Under the pieces are notes generated by a model. That model ran no database searches. It worked only from the letters and a program-made list of their open reading frames with translations, and had not been told where the DNA came from. 64,000 nt of DNA from Stygiolobus caldivivus (GTDB lineage Archaea > Thermoproteota > Thermoprotei_A > Sulfolobales > Sulfolobaceae): NCBI RefSeq assembly GCF_019704315.1, contig NZ_AP024597.1, forward strand, positions 1,736,001 through 1,800,000, given 5' to 3'. This document shows, piece after piece, positions 27,080 to 38,736 of this stretch. Every line of letters starts with the position of its first letter. Position 1 is the first letter of the stretch. The position numbers and the translations under genes were made by a program.

Positions 27080-28870
27080 TTGAACAAAAAGACGAGCATG
27101 TCATACATCGACCTATTGGCATGGTATACTGAAAACAAGGATAAAATAGAAGGGTGTAGGATAGATAACATCTTTAAAATAGAGGGGCTAGAAGCCTATT
27201 TGTTTAAATTGTATTGCAAGGGGGAGTATAAAAACCTCGTCCTAGAGCCGGGGAAACGAATACATTTTACCAAATACGAGAGACAAAAACTATCCACGTC
27301 TGAAGTCTCTATACTTAGGGAGCTCTTAAGGGATAGGATAATAAGGGAAATATCGATTTTAGGGTCAGAGAGGATCATTAAGATAGTCGCCTCCGAAAAA
27401 ACTATCTATCTGGAACTACTACCTAGAGGTTTACTGGTAATTACAGATGAAAATAACAGGATATTATTTTCTACAGAATATAAGGAATTTAAAGATAGAG
27501 TAATCAAACTAGGCTTAGGATATACTCCTCCACCTTCGTTTAAACCACCAACTAAGGAGGAAATAGAAAAACTGCTTAAGAAAAATAACTTAAGCAGAGT
27601 TCTCGGGGTCCCCCAAGAAATAATCGAAGCTCTTAACATTAAGGCTGTTAATGAAAGTGAGTTAGAAGAAGCTAAAAAGAAGGTCGATGATCTGATAAAG
27701 AAAATAGTCAGTGGTAATTTCGAGAAATGTTTATTAAAAGGTGTGACTGTTTTGCCTGTAAAGGTAGAACATTGTATACAAATGGAAAGCTATAATGATG
27801 CCCTAGATGAATTTTTCACCGCTGAAGAAAAAGATTTAATTAAGAGTGAAATAGATAAAAAATTAGAAGAAGATAGAAAAAAACTGGAAAAGACAATAGA
27901 AGATACGAAGAGACAAATTGAGGAATACGAGAAAAAAGCAGAAGAATTAAGGAGTATAGCACAACTAATAGTAGCTAACTATGACACCGTAAATACGATA
28001 TTAGCCCAGTCAAACAAACGAAATACCGTAAAGGCGGTAATAAGCGGGGTCGAAGTGGAGTTAGACCCTACACTCACAGTCTACAAGAACTCATCAAAGT
28101 ATTATGACATGGCAAAAGAATACATAGAAAAAGCAAAAAAGGCTAAGCTAGTACTCAATGAGTTACAATTAAAAATGGAAGAACTGGAAAAACAGATAAT
28201 AGAAAGAAAAGAAGAGATCTTAGTCTCGTCTAGGAAAAAAGAGTGGTACGAGAAGTACCATTGGAGTATTACGAGAAACGGTTTTCTCGTTATCGCAGGG
28301 AGAGATGTAGACCAAAACGAGAGCATTGTCAGAAAGTTACTTGAAGATAGAGATATTTTCTTGCATTCAGATATCCAAGGTGCAGCCGCAACTGTCCTAA
28401 AAACTGAAGGAAGAGAACCTAAAGAAGAAGATATAGTTGATGCCGCTACAATATCAGCTTGCTATTCTAAAGCCTGGAAATCGGGGATGGCATCGATAGA
28501 CGTATTTTGGGTATACGGGGACCAAGTGAGTAAGTCTCCCCCCAGTGGAGAATACTTAAAGAAAGGGTCTTTTATGATATACGGAAAGAAAAATTATATT
28601 AAGAATGTTAAACTAGAACTAGCAGTAGGACTTTTAAGAAAAGATAACGAAATAAAAATTATAGTGGGAAATACGGATAATGTGTCATCAAAGACCGATA
28701 TGTACGTAGTTGTTTCACCCGGTGATGAGGATCCGTCAAAACTAGGGGAAAAGATAATAAAGTATTTTCACGATAAATTTGGAATTCAGGGTCTAAAGGC
28801 GATCAAAGAGGACCTAATAAGAGAGATCCCGGGCAAGTCTAGGATACTTATGAAAAAAATTAAAACATGA
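27080..28870 (+). CDS. rqcH: NFACT family protein (RqcH/Tae2/NEMF-like, ribosome quality control)
   Basis: This 596-residue protein has an NFACT-N domain (residues 1-180, including EGCRIDNIFKIEGLEAYLF), a helix-hairpin-helix region, and two long coiled coils (about 255-300 and 345-380). The NFACT-R domain follows (WYEKYHWSITRNGFLVIAGR, then DIFLHSDIQGA). RqcH-type proteins bind obstructed 50S subunits with peptidyl-tRNA and recruit tRNA for tailing. Start is TTG at 27080, or the ATG at 27098. The gene precedes rio2. Confidence 0.9.
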   Translation: MNKKTSMSYIDLLAWYTENKDKIEGCRIDNIFKIEGLEAYLFKLYCKGEYKNLVLEPGKRIHFTKYERQKLSTSEVSILRELLRDRIIREISILGSERIIKIVASEKTIYLELLPRGLLVITDENNRILFSTEYKEFKDRVIKLGLGYTPPPSFKPPTKEEIEKLLKKNNLSRVLGVPQEIIEALNIKAVNESELEEAKKKVDDLIKKIVSGNFEKCLLKGVTVLPVKVEHCIQMESYNDALDEFFTAEEKDLIKSEIDKKLEEDRKKLEKTIEDTKRQIEEYEKKAEELRSIAQLIVANYDTVNTILAQSNKRNTVKAVISGVEVELDPTLTVYKNSSKYYDMAKEYIEKAKKAKLVLNELQLKMEELEKQIIERKEEILVSSRKKEWYEKYHWSITRNGFLVIAGRDVDQNESIVRKLLEDRDIFLHSDIQGAAATVLKTEGREPKEEDIVDAATISACYSKAWKSGMASIDVFWVYGDQVSKSPPSGEYLKKGSFMIYGKKNYIKNVKLELAVGLLRKDNEIKIIVGNTDNVSSKTDMYVVVSPGDEDPSKLGEKIIKYFHDKFGIQGLKAIKEDLIREIPGKSRILMKKIKT

Positions 28871-28884
28871 AGGAATAATATTTA

Positions 28885-29763
28885 TTGTTAGTAGTTATGC
28901 CTTCTTTAACATTAGCCGAGCGAGCGTCGTTAGTAGGACCTTTAGATTACAAAGTCCTTAAGACCATCTATTCTTTACACAGAAATCACGAGTGGATTAG
29001 AACTTCGGAATTAGTAGAAGAAACCGGGCTCAGTTTAAGAGAACTACAGCCTGTTCTTGTTAAACTTTACGACCTAAGACTATTATCAAAACAGATAGTC
29101 ACTGGAGAACATAGTTATAGGATCACTTTTACAGCTCTTGATATATTAGCTATAAAGAAATTATATGTAGATAAGGTCTTGAAAAGCTTAGGGATCGTGA
29201 TAGGGGTGGGAAAGGAAAGCGAAGTATATATGGGTTATAATTTTAGCGATGAGCCTGTTGTAGTAAAGTTCCACCGGGTAGGAAAGCGTAGTTATAAGAA
29301 TATACGGAAGATAAGGAATATATCAAAAAATAAAGATTGGAGCATTATTTCTGTGGAAAATGCGGAAAAAGAGTATCATGCCCTATCCTGCATTAAGAAA
29401 AACTATGGGTATGTACCAGAGCCTTTCAGTAACGCGTATAATGCAGTAGTTATGGAGCTCGTCGAAGGAAATGAACTATATAGAAGCGAATTAGATGACC
29501 CAAGAGGGGTTTTAGACCAGATTATTTCGACAGTGAGAATAGCCTATAATGAATGCAAAATGATCCACGGGGATTTAAGCGAATATAATGTATTAGTCAG
29601 AGACAACACAGCTTATGTAATAGATTGGCCTCAATGGAGTAGCACTGATAATGAAGACTTGTTGGTAAGAGATATCGACCACATACTCGCATACTTTATT
29701 AAAAGATATGGAATAGAAGAAAATACGGAGAAAATACTAGAGTATATTAAGGGGAAAACATGA
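28885..29763 (+). CDS. rio2: RIO2-type serine/threonine protein kinase
   Basis: This protein has an N-terminal winged helix (residues about 15-90; DYKVLKTIYSLHRNHEWIRT) and a RIO kinase domain. The P-loop is IGVGKESEVYMG, the catalytic Lys is in VVVKFHRVG, the catalytic loop is MIHGDLSEYNVL, and the metal-binding Asp is in VIDWPQW. Rio2 acts in final maturation of the small ribosomal subunit. Start is TTG at 28885 or ATG at 28897. It overlaps the DUF460 gene by 4 bp, next to rqcH, giving a ribosome-centred operon. Confidence 0.94.
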   Translation: MLVVMPSLTLAERASLVGPLDYKVLKTIYSLHRNHEWIRTSELVEETGLSLRELQPVLVKLYDLRLLSKQIVTGEHSYRITFTALDILAIKKLYVDKVLKSLGIVIGVGKESEVYMGYNFSDEPVVVKFHRVGKRSYKNIRKIRNISKNKDWSIISVENAEKEYHALSCIKKNYGYVPEPFSNAYNAVVMELVEGNELYRSELDDPRGVLDQIISTVRIAYNECKMIHGDLSEYNVLVRDNTAYVIDWPQWSSTDNEDLLVRDIDHILAYFIKRYGIEENTEKILEYIKGKT

Positions 29764-31595
29764 GAGTGATGGGAATAGATATAGAGCCTGGCCAAAGTCC
29801 CTCGTCATCGAGGACTCCCTCATACTCAATAGTTGTGGTTAACGATAAAGGTGAAATTGAATATAAAGCTGAAGCAGTACCGCTTACAAGAATATTAAGA
29901 TTAGCATGGGAATTAAGGCCGGGGAAACTAGCTGTTGACAACATATATGAGCTCGCAGCAGAAGAGAAAAAACTGGTCAAAATATTATCTTTATTCCCGG
30001 ACAGACTAGAAGTAGTCCAGGTTACGTATGTAAACGGAACCTTTAAGGATATAAGAGATGTAGCCAGAGAAGCAGGAATAGAAGTCCAAGGAAAACCTAC
30101 ACCTATTAAGACAGCTTATTTAGCAGCTGTGCTAGCGCTAAAGGGTATAGGTACACCAATAAAAATTAAAGAAAATAAAACAAAGATTATAATTTCTAGG
30201 GGTAGAGCGATAGGTCCAGGCGGGATGAGTAGTAACCGATATAAGAGGAATTTAAGGGGATTAATCCTACGTGTAGCTAAGAGGATAAAAGAAGAACTTG
30301 ACTCCCATGGGTTCGATTATGATTACTCTATAAAAAGAAGCAAAGCTGGAATAGAGAGAGCCGTATTCACAGTCTATTCACCTAGAGAGAGCCTATACGG
30401 AATAGTCAGGAAAATGAAAGGACATGACCTTAGGGTAGAAATAAAACCAGTTTATAAATCTAAAATTGAGTTTGGCGATGCTAAAAAAGAGGCCAAACCT
30501 TTAATTGTAGGAATAGACCCCGGAATAGAAGTAGGAATTTCTATTATCGATTTACATGGAAACCCACTCCTGCTAATCTCTAGAAGAAATATAGATAGAG
30601 AGGATATTATAGATATAGTTAGAAAACATGGAAAACCTATTTTAATAGCAACAGACGTAACACCGGTACCAGATACAGTTAAAAAGATCGCATCTACCTT
30701 AAATTCTAAACTTTTTGTTCCAGATAGAAGATTAGGTATGGATGAGAAAATGCTCATGGTTGATAAATATTCCACCCAGTATGGAATAAAAATAGACGAC
30801 CCCCACGTTAGAGATTCTCTGGCCGCAGCTCTAAAAGCATACTATGAAATCTCCCACAAGCTAAACCATGCTAGGGGCTTGCTGAGAAGAATGGATATTG
30901 AAGTGGATGAAGATAAGGTTTTAGAGTGCGTAATTGGAGGTAAGACTATAAATGAATGCATAGAAAAAGAGATAGAAAAAGAGATAGAAGATAATGAGAG
31001 CGAGAGACAGCCACAATTCTCTGCTGTCTCGCATAATACCGACAATAATAATCAAATAGAATCTCTTCAAGAAGAAAATATCCAGCTTAAAAGGGAAATT
31101 GATAAACTGAGGAGAAAAATTAGAGATTTAGCATTCCAGAACACATTACTTCAGAAAAGGATAGATGAAATTAAAATGATGTATAACAAAGAGTTACAAA
31201 AGGAGAGAAAGATTTACGAACTAAAGCTAGAAATCGAAAACTATATTAAGTCGCTGAATAGTCTAAAGGAGCAACTAGAGAACGAGAAAATTGAGAACAA
31301 GGAGTTATTAAGTATAATAGAAGGTTTAGCGGCATCTAAGTTAACAGTAGTAAAAGTCTCAGATTTACCTTCTTATTTACAAATAAATACTAGTGAAAAG
31401 AAAATTATTTTATTAGGCGAAGAAGTTAATAACTCTTTAGTCAAGCTATTCCTAGCCGATTCAATAATAATAGAGAGAGATCTTATTAAAGATATAGAGA
31501 CATTATACAGAGAGAAGATCATAGCAGAATCCGAAAATCTTGACCTTAGGAGACTATTAGATGATTATAGGAGGTCTAGGTTTAGAACAAAATAA
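29760..31595 (+). CDS. DUF460 protein: RNase H-like domains plus long coiled coil
   Basis: This 611-residue archaeal protein has an N-terminal DUF460 region, then an RNase H-like (RuvC/YqgF-type) domain starting at about residue 246 with [17 protein letters not shown]. Acidic catalytic-type residues follow at [12 protein letters not shown] and [11 protein letters not shown]. From about residue 400 it is coiled coil ([19 protein letters not shown]) to near the end. Nucleic-acid cleavage is plausible from the fold but unproven. It is cotranscribed with rio2. Confidence 0.85.
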   Translation: MRVMGIDIEPGQSPSSSRTPSYSIVVVNDKGEIEYKAEAVPLTRILRLAWELRPGKLAVDNIYELAAEEKKLVKILSLFPDRLEVVQVTYVNGTFKDIRDVAREAGIEVQGKPTPIKTAYLAAVLALKGIGTPIKIKENKTKIIISRGRAIGPGGMSSNRYKRNLRGLILRVAKRIKEELDSHGFDYDYSIKRSKAGIERAVFTVYSPRESLYGIVRKMKGHDLRVEIKPVYKSKIEFGDAKKEAKPLIVGIDPGIEVGISIIDLHGNPLLLISRRNIDREDIIDIVRKHGKPILIATDVTPVPDTVKKIASTLNSKLFVPDRRLGMDEKMLMVDKYSTQYGIKIDDPHVRDSLAAALKAYYEISHKLNHARGLLRRMDIEVDEDKVLECVIGGKTINECIEKEIEKEIEDNESERQPQFSAVSHNTDNNNQIESLQEENIQLKREIDKLRRKIRDLAFQNTLLQKRIDEIKMMYNKELQKERKIYELKLEIENYIKSLNSLKEQLENEKIENKELLSIIEGLAASKLTVVKVSDLPSYLQINTSEKKIILLGEEVNNSLVKLFLADSIIIERDLIKDIETLYREKIIAESENLDLRRLLDDYRRSRFRTK

Positions 31596-32796
31596 CTTTA
31601 CCCTCGAGGATCAGTTCAGATAACTTCATAATATTCCCTAGCATCTCATCTGTTATCCCTTCTATCTCCCTCTTCATGTTATCTGTTACTTTACCATCTT
31701 CTGTAGTGATCTGGACATTGGCGATCAACGGGTCGTCGATCGGTCTACCTATCTGACCTAAGACTTCTACTTGGACATTCTTAACTCCCTTTACCTCTTG
31801 AGATACTTTTTGAGCTATTAGGTTAGCTACTATATTGTATAATTTGCCGACGTGATTAACAGGGTTTTTACCTGCAGTAGCCTCTAGGGACATAGGGCGC
31901 ATTGGAGTTATCAGGCCTGTTGCTCTGTTACCCCTGCCCGTCATACCATCGTCTCCGTGTTCAGCAGAAGTACCTGTAACCGTAAGGTATACTATTCCTC
32001 TCTCTATCTTATCGCCGGTGTTTATGTTTACCTTTACATCATAGTCTGGGACTAGTTTTGATGCTAAATCGAGTATTTGTTTCTTAGCCTCTTCTTTAAT
32101 GCTTATATAGTGGTTCACGTCTTCAACTAATTGGCTTATTACAGCCATGGCGACTGTTAACTCTATTTTCTTACCTTTTCTTAGCCCCATAACTTTTACG
32201 TCTTCCCCTATTTCTGGAATCTTAGCTTTAGTCTCCTTAGAATTTAATAACCTCTCTGTGTTAAATACTAAATTCTCTAATTTGGAATAAGGAGCAAAAC
32301 CTACCCCAAAGCTGGTATCGTTGGATAAAGGCATTTGTTTATTAGCCTCAAAAATGCCTACTAAATCAGTAGACCCTTTTCCTATTTTATAATCAACTAC
32401 TACATGTTTTTCTGCGTCTAAATACCTGAAATGTTCCTTTATCCAGTCTTTTACGCTTTCTATTATTATTGTACCAACGGGTATACTTTCAGTTCCGTGT
32501 TCTGTTTTTACTTCCGTAGTAGCTCTACCAGAAACTACAATATAGATAGGGTGAAGTACTTCTCCACCTTTAAACTTAGGAGAAGCTTGTCCACCTACTA
32601 GTAACGTCTTGTCTAAATTGTGGTGAAGTATTACACCATAGTTCTTAATGTAATAAAGGGAAAGCTTCCTACTGGCTTCTTCCGATGCAGAGTCTGCTAT
32701 ATAATCAGGATGCCCAACGCCTTTTCTTTCAACTAGTTCTACATCTAAAGAATCTATATCAGCCCAGTGGCTTAATTGAACGTTTATGTTCCTCAT
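31582..32796 (-). CDS. mat: S-adenosylmethionine synthetase, archaeal type
   Basis: This enzyme makes AdoMet from methionine and ATP. The archaeal form is unrelated in detail to bacterial Met[20 protein letters not shown] at residues 21-39, the [13 protein letters not shown] segment and [16 protein letters not shown] are diagnostic, and the 404-residue length is typical. The C-terminus overlaps the convergent DUF460 gene by 14 bp. AdoMet is needed by the SpeE branch (as decarboxylated AdoMet) and by the tetrapyrrole methylations implied in this window. Confidence 0.96.
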   Translation of the reverse strand: MRNINVQLSHWADIDSLDVELVERKGVGHPDYIADSASEEASRKLSLYYIKNYGVILHHNLDKTLLVGGQASPKFKGGEVLHPIYIVVSGRATTEVKTEHGTESIPVGTIIIESVKDWIKEHFRYLDAEKHVVVDYKIGKGSTDLVGIFEANKQMPLSNDTSFGVGFAPYSKLENLVFNTERLLNSKETKAKIPEIGEDVKVMGLRKGKKIELTVAMAVISQLVEDVNHYISIKEEAKKQILDLASKLVPDYDVKVNINTGDKIERGIVYLTVTGTSAEHGDDGMTGRGNRATGLITPMRPMSLEATAGKNPVNHVGKLYNIVANLIAQKVSQEVKGVKNVQVEVLGQIGRPIDDPLIANVQITTEDGKVTDNMKREIEGITDEMLGNIMKLSELILEGKVILF

Positions 32797-32830
32797 TATA
32801 CCTTATCCTCACACTAAATCGCTTATAAAT

Positions 32831-33082
32831 TTACTTTTCTTTTCCCATTATGATTTCATAGTCTACACTAATGAACAATATGTTACTCCCTCTAATTAGA
32901 ACCCTACCGTATTTAGCTACAGGGTCCGAAGTCCCTTCCTTAGTCTCCACACAATCCCTTAATACCAAGTTCATTGTACCATCGCTTTGCTCTAATCTAC
33001 CTATATATTCTGATCCGTTCTTTAATTTAACGAGGACTACTTTATTTGTGGCTGTTTTCAGGCTCTTTAATGGGTTTTCCAT
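32831..33082 (-). CDS. LSm (Sm-like) RNA-binding protein
   Basis: The product of 83 residues contains Sm1 ([20 protein letters not shown]) and Sm2 ([14 protein letters not shown]), which build a heptameric RNA-binding ring. MENPLKSL is the usual Sulfolobales N-terminus, so the start at 33082 is preferred over the ATG at 33109. It lies directly upstream of the SAM synthetase gene on the same strand. Confidence 0.93.
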   Translation of the reverse strand: MENPLKSLKTATNKVVLVKLKNGSEYIGRLEQSDGTMNLVLRDCVETKEGTSDPVAKYGRVLIRGSNILFISVDYEIIMGKEK

Positions 33083-33197
33083 CTTCGCTTGCACGATAAG
33101 TCTCCTCAATTTGAAAATGTGTTACTAGCTAATATAAAAGGGTTCTCATCTCTTTTACCTCACGTTTTTTAAGGGAAAAGCCCATAAGATTAACAAT

Positions 33198-33512
33198 GTG
33201 GAATTAATTATATCTGACCCAGAAGAAATTGTAAAAATTTCGAAGACACTTAGTGTAATGGCTAGGGTCAACATACTCAGACTAACAAGTGAAAACCCCC
33301 TTGACATTACTGAACTAAGTGAAATCCTCCACATGAGCAAAGGAAATGTAAGCAACCACGTAGCAGAACTTGAAAGCACAGGTCTTATAGAAATTAATTA
33401 CGAAAATGGGGTTAAAGGTATAAGAAAAGTTATAAAACCTAAGTATGAAAAAATTACAATATTGCTATCAGATACCAGCACTAGCTCTGAGAAAACTCAA
33501 GAAAACGGGTGA
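33198..33512 (+). CDS. Winged-helix (ArsR/MarR-like) transcription regulator
   Basis: This 104-residue protein starts at GTG. A single winged helix is visible: [20 protein letters not shown], then the recognition helix [14 protein letters not shown], and a wing region [14 protein letters not shown]. No metal-binding Cys are present, so it is not an ArsR metal sensor. The C-terminal tail overlaps the convergent pyrG gene by 45 bp. Targets are unknown. Confidence 0.85.
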   Translation: MELIISDPEEIVKISKTLSVMARVNILRLTSENPLDITELSEILHMSKGNVSNHVAELESTGLIEINYENGVKGIRKVIKPKYEKITILLSDTSTSSEKTQENG

Positions 33513-35063
33513 GGGAGATAGAGGTCTGCTTCTATACTCCGGATGGCCTTGCAAACCGACAAAGAATTTATGACCCTTTAATTCAATCATCTCCACTAAA
33601 CCGTTTTCACTAGTCCCCGATATCACCATCCCATTTTTTTGTAGTTTGTCAACATATTCTGGGTTTACTTCATATCTATGTCTATGTCTTTCAAACGCTA
33701 CTGTAGACCCGTAAATCCTACTGGCTATTGTCCCTTCTCTTATGATCACTTTCTGTAGCCCTAGCCTCATGGTACCGCCAACCTGGACTACCCGTTTTTG
33801 CTCGTCCAGGAGAGTTATCACGGGATATGGGGTATTTGGATCAACTTCAGTAGTATGTGCACCTTTTAGCCCCATAACATCCCTAGCAAATTCTACTACT
33901 GCTAATTGCATACCGTAGCATATCCCTAAGAAAGGAATATTGTTCTCTCTAGCTATTTTAATAGCAGATATCTTTCCTTCAACACCTCTAGCCCCAAAAC
34001 CTGGTAAGACTATAATACCGTTAACGTTCTTCAGTTTCTCTAACTCTTCGGGAGATGTCTCTAAATCTGTAGATTCTATCCATAATAAAATGGGTTTAAC
34101 TTTAAGTTTAGCAGCGGCGTGGTAGATGGCTTCTCGTATACTAATATAACTGTCCTTTAACTTAGTGTATTTGCCAACCAGTGCTATCGTAACTTCTTTC
34201 TTACCTTCTTTAAGGTCTGAAATAAACTTCTTCCATTCATCTAGACTAGGTGGTGTATCACTTAGACTGAGCTTTTCCAGGATCTTTTTCGGCAATCCTT
34301 GGTTCTCCAGAATTAACGGGACTTCGTAGGTCATTGAGACATCGTAGTTAGAGAAAATGTTTTCAGGTCTAACATTAGTGAATAAGGCTATTTTCTTTTT
34401 AGTATCGTCGTCTAAAGGTACTACGGACCTCGCGATAATGATATCGGGCTGAATACCTATCCTACGTAATTCTTGGACACTGTGCTGAAGGGGTTTTGTC
34501 TTTATCTCCTCGGTAACTTTAAGGTATTCTACTAGTGCTACATGAACAAATAATACGTTATGTTCCTCTTCTTCTATCCTCAATTGCCTAACTGCCTCTA
34601 AAAAAGGTAAGCTTTCTATATCTCCGACAGTACCACCTATCTCAACTATTGCGATATCCGCATTTGCCTTTTCAGCAGCGTTCCTTATCATCGATTTGAT
34701 TTCATCTGTGACATGGGGGATAATCTGGACAGTTTGCCCTAAATATTTCCCTTCTCTTTCCTTTCTTATTACTTCAAAGTAGACTTTACCCGCCGTTACG
34801 TTGTTATATTTGCTCATGTTAATGTTCACAAACCTCTCATAGTGTCCGAGATCTAGGTCTGTCTCAGCACCGTCATCTGTTACGAAAACTTCGCCATGCA
34901 TATACGGGTTCATAGTCCCTGCGTCTACGTTTAGATAAGGGTCTACCTTCACCAGCGTTACGTTATATCCCCTTGATTTAAGTAGAAGCCCTAAAGACGC
35001 TGAAACGGTACCCTTACCTACACTTGATAATACGCCGCCGGTGACTATAATAAATTTCGTCAA
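33468..35063 (-). CDS. pyrG: CTP synthase
   Basis: This enzyme aminates UTP to CTP using glutamine. The synthetase domain starts [20 protein letters not shown], with [19 protein letters not shown] and [10 protein letters not shown]. The glutamine amidotransferase domain has the nucleophile in [12 protein letters not shown] and a catalytic His-Glu in GHPEYRSRP. At 531 residues it is full-length. It is divergent from hps. Confidence 0.97.
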   Translation of the reverse strand: MTKFIIVTGGVLSSVGKGTVSASLGLLLKSRGYNVTLVKVDPYLNVDAGTMNPYMHGEVFVTDDGAETDLDLGHYERFVNINMSKYNNVTAGKVYFEVIRKEREGKYLGQTVQIIPHVTDEIKSMIRNAAEKANADIAIVEIGGTVGDIESLPFLEAVRQLRIEEEEHNVLFVHVALVEYLKVTEEIKTKPLQHSVQELRRIGIQPDIIIARSVVPLDDDTKKKIALFTNVRPENIFSNYDVSMTYEVPLILENQGLPKKILEKLSLSDTPPSLDEWKKFISDLKEGKKEVTIALVGKYTKLKDSYISIREAIYHAAAKLKVKPILLWIESTDLETSPEELEKLKNVNGIIVLPGFGARGVEGKISAIKIARENNIPFLGICYGMQLAVVEFARDVMGLKGAHTTEVDPNTPYPVITLLDEQKRVVQVGGTMRLGLQKVIIREGTIASRIYGSTVAFERHRHRYEVNPEYVDKLQKNGMVISGTSENGLVEMIELKGHKFFVGLQGHPEYRSRPLSPSPVFLSFLRASAGI

Positions 35064-35149
35064 ACGGAAATCACAGCTTATATACTACAAACACCAGCTT
35101 TAAAGCTCAATTGTTTTATTTTTAGTGGGTAATCTATACGGGAGACAAA

Positions 35150-35821
35150 ATGGAATTACTTAAAACTCTTAATAATTCTAGATTATTACAAGTAGCACTA
35201 GATTTTTTAAAAATAGATGACGCAGAAAAAGTCGCCATCGAAACAGTAAGGGCGGGTGCCGACATCATTGAGTGCGGCACACCGCTACTCAAAGCTGAAG
35301 GAATCAACGCTTTAAGGAGGCTTAACCAAGTTAGCAACGGTAAAATAGTCCTCGCTGATACAAAGACAGCTGACGCTGGAGATGTGGAGGCTGAGATCGC
35401 AAACTTGGGTGGAGCCAAGATAATGACAGTGCTTGGTATTATGGATGATGCTACCATTGAAAGTGCAGTTAGAAAAGCACACGAATATGGGATCCTAGTC
35501 CAAGCTGATCTGATAAACGTTAAGAACGTTAGAGAGAGAGCTAAAGAACTTAAGGATTTAGGAGTCGATATAATAGGGTTACATGTAGGTTTAGACGTCC
35601 AAAAGAAAAGGGGGATTAGCGTATCCGACTTAAAGAAAGAAATTAAAGAAGTATCTGAACTGGGGGTCCTGGTGTCTGTTGCAGGGGGGCTAAATAGAGA
35701 AAGAGTCGAAGAATTACTGGATTTACCGATAAACATCTTTGTCGTAGGAGGGGCTATAACCAAGTCAAAAAACCCCTATGATGTCACGGCAGAGATAGTT
35801 AAGGTAATAAAGCAGAAGTGA
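35150..35821 (+). CDS. hps: 3-Hexulose-6-phosphate synthase (OMPDC fold)
   Basis: This 223-residue enzyme interconverts ribulose-5-phosphate plus formaldehyde with hexulose-6-phosphate. In archaea the reverse direction supplies pentoses. [42 protein letters not shown] and [16 protein letters not shown] are diagnostic and separate it from orotidine-5-phosphate decarboxylase. The partner isomerase (PHI) is not adjacent here. The gene runs into the HTH gene downstream. Confidence 0.9.
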   Translation: MELLKTLNNSRLLQVALDFLKIDDAEKVAIETVRAGADIIECGTPLLKAEGINALRRLNQVSNGKIVLADTKTADAGDVEAEIANLGGAKIMTVLGIMDDATIESAVRKAHEYGILVQADLINVKNVRERAKELKDLGVDIIGLHVGLDVQKKRGISVSDLKKEIKEVSELGVLVSVAGGLNRERVEELLDLPINIFVVGGAITKSKNPYDVTAEIVKVIKQK

Positions 35822-35844
35822 GAGTATTAAGAGAGGAGGATTAT

Positions 35845-36306
35845 ATGTCTCAACCTGGAGGTCAGACAAAATCAAAAGATGTAAAACTTGTAACGAAGCA
35901 GGTAATTACGCCTGATACCCTCAAAGAAGATAAAAGGAAAGTAAAACTACTATACATAATAAAAGCCCTTGGTGGAGCTTCTGAAAAAGCCCTAGTTATA
36001 GCTTTATACGAAATGAAGGAAAAAGGGCTAGACCTGGGTTATCAGTTTAATAATATAGGCGGAAATATTTTCAGCCCGATGATAAAGGAAGATATTACAT
36101 CGTTGCTATACTTAGGTTACATCGAAAATGACCCAGTAAGTAAGAAGTTAAAAGTAACAAATAACGGGCTGGAATTCCTAGACACTCAGCAAATAGAAGA
36201 TGATTTCAAAAATAACCTGAACCAAATAATGAACGATATTAAACTTAAAGTACAAGCATTAGATGAAGAAAACAAATTAAGGAATAGGAGAAGTAGAAGA
36301 TATTGA
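35845..36306 (+). CDS. Winged-helix-type DNA-binding protein, conserved hypothetical
   Basis: The product has 153 residues from the ATG at 35845 (MSQPGGQTKS). This start is chosen because GAGGAGG sits 5 nt upstream; a GTG at 35818 overlapping the hps stop is the alternative. Residues about 35-110 look like a winged helix (KVKLLYIIKALGGASEKALV, EDITSLLYLGYIEND, KLKVTNNGLEFL), followed by a helical basic tail (RNRRSRRY). Function is unknown. Coupling to hps may be incidental. Confidence 0.7.
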   Translation: MSQPGGQTKSKDVKLVTKQVITPDTLKEDKRKVKLLYIIKALGGASEKALVIALYEMKEKGLDLGYQFNNIGGNIFSPMIKEDITSLLYLGYIENDPVSKKLKVTNNGLEFLDTQQIEDDFKNNLNQIMNDIKLKVQALDEENKLRNRRSRRY

Positions 36307-36414
36307 ACGTTTTTACCAATTTACCAATTTTTTACCTAAATATACGAGTATGCAAGAAAAGAATTATTTTAGGATATTATTAAGAAACTAATTTACTATT
36401 AACAAAATGTAAAT

Positions 36415-36837
36415 CTACATAGTCATAAAGTTTCCTCTTCTGTTTGGCTGTTGTTGGTTCTCCTCTGTTAGAGGCCTGTTCCATATTAATGGGTCTAGTT
36501 TTCCTTCTTTACTTAATTTGAGTACAAGATCCCTGAACTCACTAGTATGTCTAATGTCTAGCTCTAGAAGAGTTTCTAATAAACTCCACGTTGTCTTCAT
36601 GACATCTTCTAGCATCTCTTTCGGCATATGCCTTATTATCTGTGGATCTTGTAACCACTGATCGAAAGCCTTTATTGTCCTCATTATATGCTGGAACGCG
36701 ACCCTCGTGGCAAGGATCAAGTCTAGTCTGTCAACATCACCTGCTTGATATTTCTTCTCCATCTCCTTAACAGTGTTTAATAAATTCTTTTGCATTTTTA
36801 TCCATTCGTCAAGGTTTGAGAGATATCCGTTTTCCAA
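36415..36837 (-). CDS. DUF2153 family protein
   Basis: This 140-residue all-helical protein has the segments [40 protein letters not shown] and [20 protein letters not shown]. It resembles DUF2153, a family restricted largely to Crenarchaeota. There are no catalytic motifs or membrane segments, and the C-terminal tail is Gln/Asn rich. It sits upstream of the Trm112-like gene on the same strand. Function is unknown. Confidence 0.7.
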   Translation of the reverse strand: MENGYLSNLDEWIKMQKNLLNTVKEMEKKYQAGDVDRLDLILATRVAFQHIMRTIKAFDQWLQDPQIIRHMPKEMLEDVMKTTWSLLETLLELDIRHTSEFRDLVLKLSKEGKLDPLIWNRPLTEENQQQPNRRGNFMTM

Positions 36838-36885
36838 ACGGCTACACCAATATTACTTATGTTACTACAAATTAATAAGCATATG

Positions 36886-37284
36886 TCAAATACTCTCTTT
36901 AATGTTATAAGGTAGCCCTTCAACCAAGATCTCTCTAGGTATTTTATCCTTATATTTTCTCAAAAATTCTACGTCTTCAGTCTCTCTCCTTAGTTTATCT
37001 GGTAGCATTCTTGGTATCTCATCTATAATAGGATACCATCTTTTACACTCAGGACAATATAAAACTCCGCTCACGATTTCTTTCCTAAAACATTCTTCAC
37101 AGGGCAACAACTCCTCCTTTGCATCTTTCACGTTAGTCTTCTTATATGCACAATAGAGTTCACACAACGGTTTTTTCTGATCACCTATTCCCCTTTCCAT
37201 GTCCTTTTCAGAAAAAACATAGTAAGTTAATGGGAAATGCTTACAAATAGGGCAAGCCAAAAGGTCAAGTAACCTATACTTCAT
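36886..37284 (-). CDS. Trm112-like zinc-binding protein
   Basis: This 132-residue protein starts [18 protein letters not shown], the Trm112 signature with the first CxxC. A second pair is in CEECFRKE and a third in [21 protein letters not shown], which is the conserved C-terminal Trm112 motif. Trm112 proteins activate and stabilise AdoMet-dependent methyltransferases acting on tRNA, rRNA and release factor. It overlaps the phosphosugar mutase gene by 4 bp. Confidence 0.87.
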   Translation of the reverse strand: MKYRLLDLLACPICKHFPLTYYVFSEKDMERGIGDQKKPLCELYCAYKKTNVKDAKEELLPCEECFRKEIVSGVLYCPECKRWYPIIDEIPRMLPDKLRRETEDVEFLRKYKDKIPREILVEGLPYNIKESI

Positions 37285-38645
37285 CCACTTTCAACAATAC
37301 TCTTTAACTCTTGAGCTAAATTATTTGCTTTTTCTTCGTCCTTTGCCTCTACAAGGATCCTAATTATAGGCTCTGTACCGCTCTTCCTCACTAAGAACCA
37401 ATAATCGCTCGTTACTACTTTAACACCATCTATAGTTAACATCTTACCTTTACCCTCATACATCGAGATAAGTTTAGAGTACAACTTGTTTACGTCATAC
37501 CCCGGCTTCAATTCAACCTTAGTCTTTACTAAGTAATACTTAGGGAGCTTGTCGAAAAGTTCAGCAGAAGTAGCATTCTCCTCAGCCATTAGCTCAAGCA
37601 TCAATGCAAAACTCATAGCCCCATCCCTCACATACTGATGCGGAGGATACATAAACCCTCCATTTTCTTCAAATCCAGCAAGCGCTTTCTCATCTTGTAC
37701 TCTATGAGCAATATCAACACTACCTACTTTCATCCATATTACTTCTAGCCCGAACTTTGACAAGTACTCCTCTACCAGACTTGAACTAGAGACTGCTGTC
37801 ACTACTTTATTGCTAGCATTAGGGTTTTTGACGTGAGCCCAATAGGAAAGTAAAGTAGCACTCCTATCTCCCCACTGTACCCTACCTTCAGAATCAATGA
37901 AGATAGCCCTATCGGCATCACCATCATGCGTAACAGTAAGGTCGACCTTCAACGTCTTTGCTACGTTAGCGGTCTCTTTAAGCGAATCGAAAGTAGGTTC
38001 AGGTTGTCTGGCAGGAAATAATGGGTCAATATTCCCGTTTAGTGTAAATATTTTACACCCCAGCCCTCTGGCCACTAAAGGAGTGGAAAGGCCGCCTACG
38101 CTGTTCGCCGAATCGATTAGGACAGTATAATGCTTCTTAGCAACTTTTTCAGTGTCTACGTGGCTTAAGACCCCTTTAACATAAATATCGATAACCCTAT
38201 CCTCTTTTTTGACTTCATTTGTCAATGAACTCCATTCTTGGGTGTTAAACTTCTCAGTAAAGTATATTTGTTCAATCTCGTCTTCTTTTTCTCTCCTTAT
38301 TTCAATCCCATCATGGTCTATGACTTTTATCCCATTATATGGGGCAGGGTTATGACTAGCTGTCACTATGACACCAGCATCATACCCTAATGTCTTTACA
38401 GCATACTGAAGCGCTGGAGTCGCTGCCATACCGCCGTCATAAACCTGGACACCTACACTTAGTAAACCCGCTTCAACTACCCTCATTAACATATCACCAC
38501 CGGCTCTAGCATCCCTTCCTATGAGGACTTTACTCCCTTTACTAAAATACGTGCCTATAGCCTTTGCTAATTTTAGCGCCATTTCTGGTGTTAACTCTTT
38601 ATTAGTTATCCCTCTAACTCCATCCGTACCGAATAGTTTACCCAT
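37281..38645 (-). CDS. glmM: Phosphosugar mutase (phosphoglucosamine/phosphomannomutase family)
   Basis: This 454-residue enzyme of the alpha-D-phosphohexomutase family has the phospho-Ser loop [17 protein letters not shown] and Mg site [11 protein letters not shown]. The sugar-binding loop is [11 protein letters not shown] and the phosphate-binding loop is [24 protein letters not shown] at the N-terminus is the GlmM/ManB pattern. Archaeal members often act on several sugars, so the GlmM symbol is tentative. Confidence 0.9.
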   Translation of the reverse strand: MGKLFGTDGVRGITNKELTPEMALKLAKAIGTYFSKGSKVLIGRDARAGGDMLMRVVEAGLLSVGVQVYDGGMAATPALQYAVKTLGYDAGVIVTASHNPAPYNGIKVIDHDGIEIRREKEDEIEQIYFTEKFNTQEWSSLTNEVKKEDRVIDIYVKGVLSHVDTEKVAKKHYTVLIDSANSVGGLSTPLVARGLGCKIFTLNGNIDPLFPARQPEPTFDSLKETANVAKTLKVDLTVTHDGDADRAIFIDSEGRVQWGDRSATLLSYWAHVKNPNASNKVVTAVSSSSLVEEYLSKFGLEVIWMKVGSVDIAHRVQDEKALAGFEENGGFMYPPHQYVRDGAMSFALMLELMAEENATSAELFDKLPKYYLVKTKVELKPGYDVNKLYSKLISMYEGKGKMLTIDGVKVVTSDYWFLVRKSGTEPIIRILVEAKDEEKANNLAQELKSIVESG

Positions 38646-38736
38646 AGTAAGACTTCTTCTCTTTTTTATTTTAATTTTACCCTTAAACCTAGTACAAATA
38701 GGACGTATAAGACAATAAGCAAACTATTAAAAAAAA

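Noticed and set aside
36310-36335. Short direct repeat TTTACCAATTTACCAATTTT after the HTH gene.
   Set aside because: Simple slippage-type repeat in AT-rich DNA; no further copies or neighbouring features.
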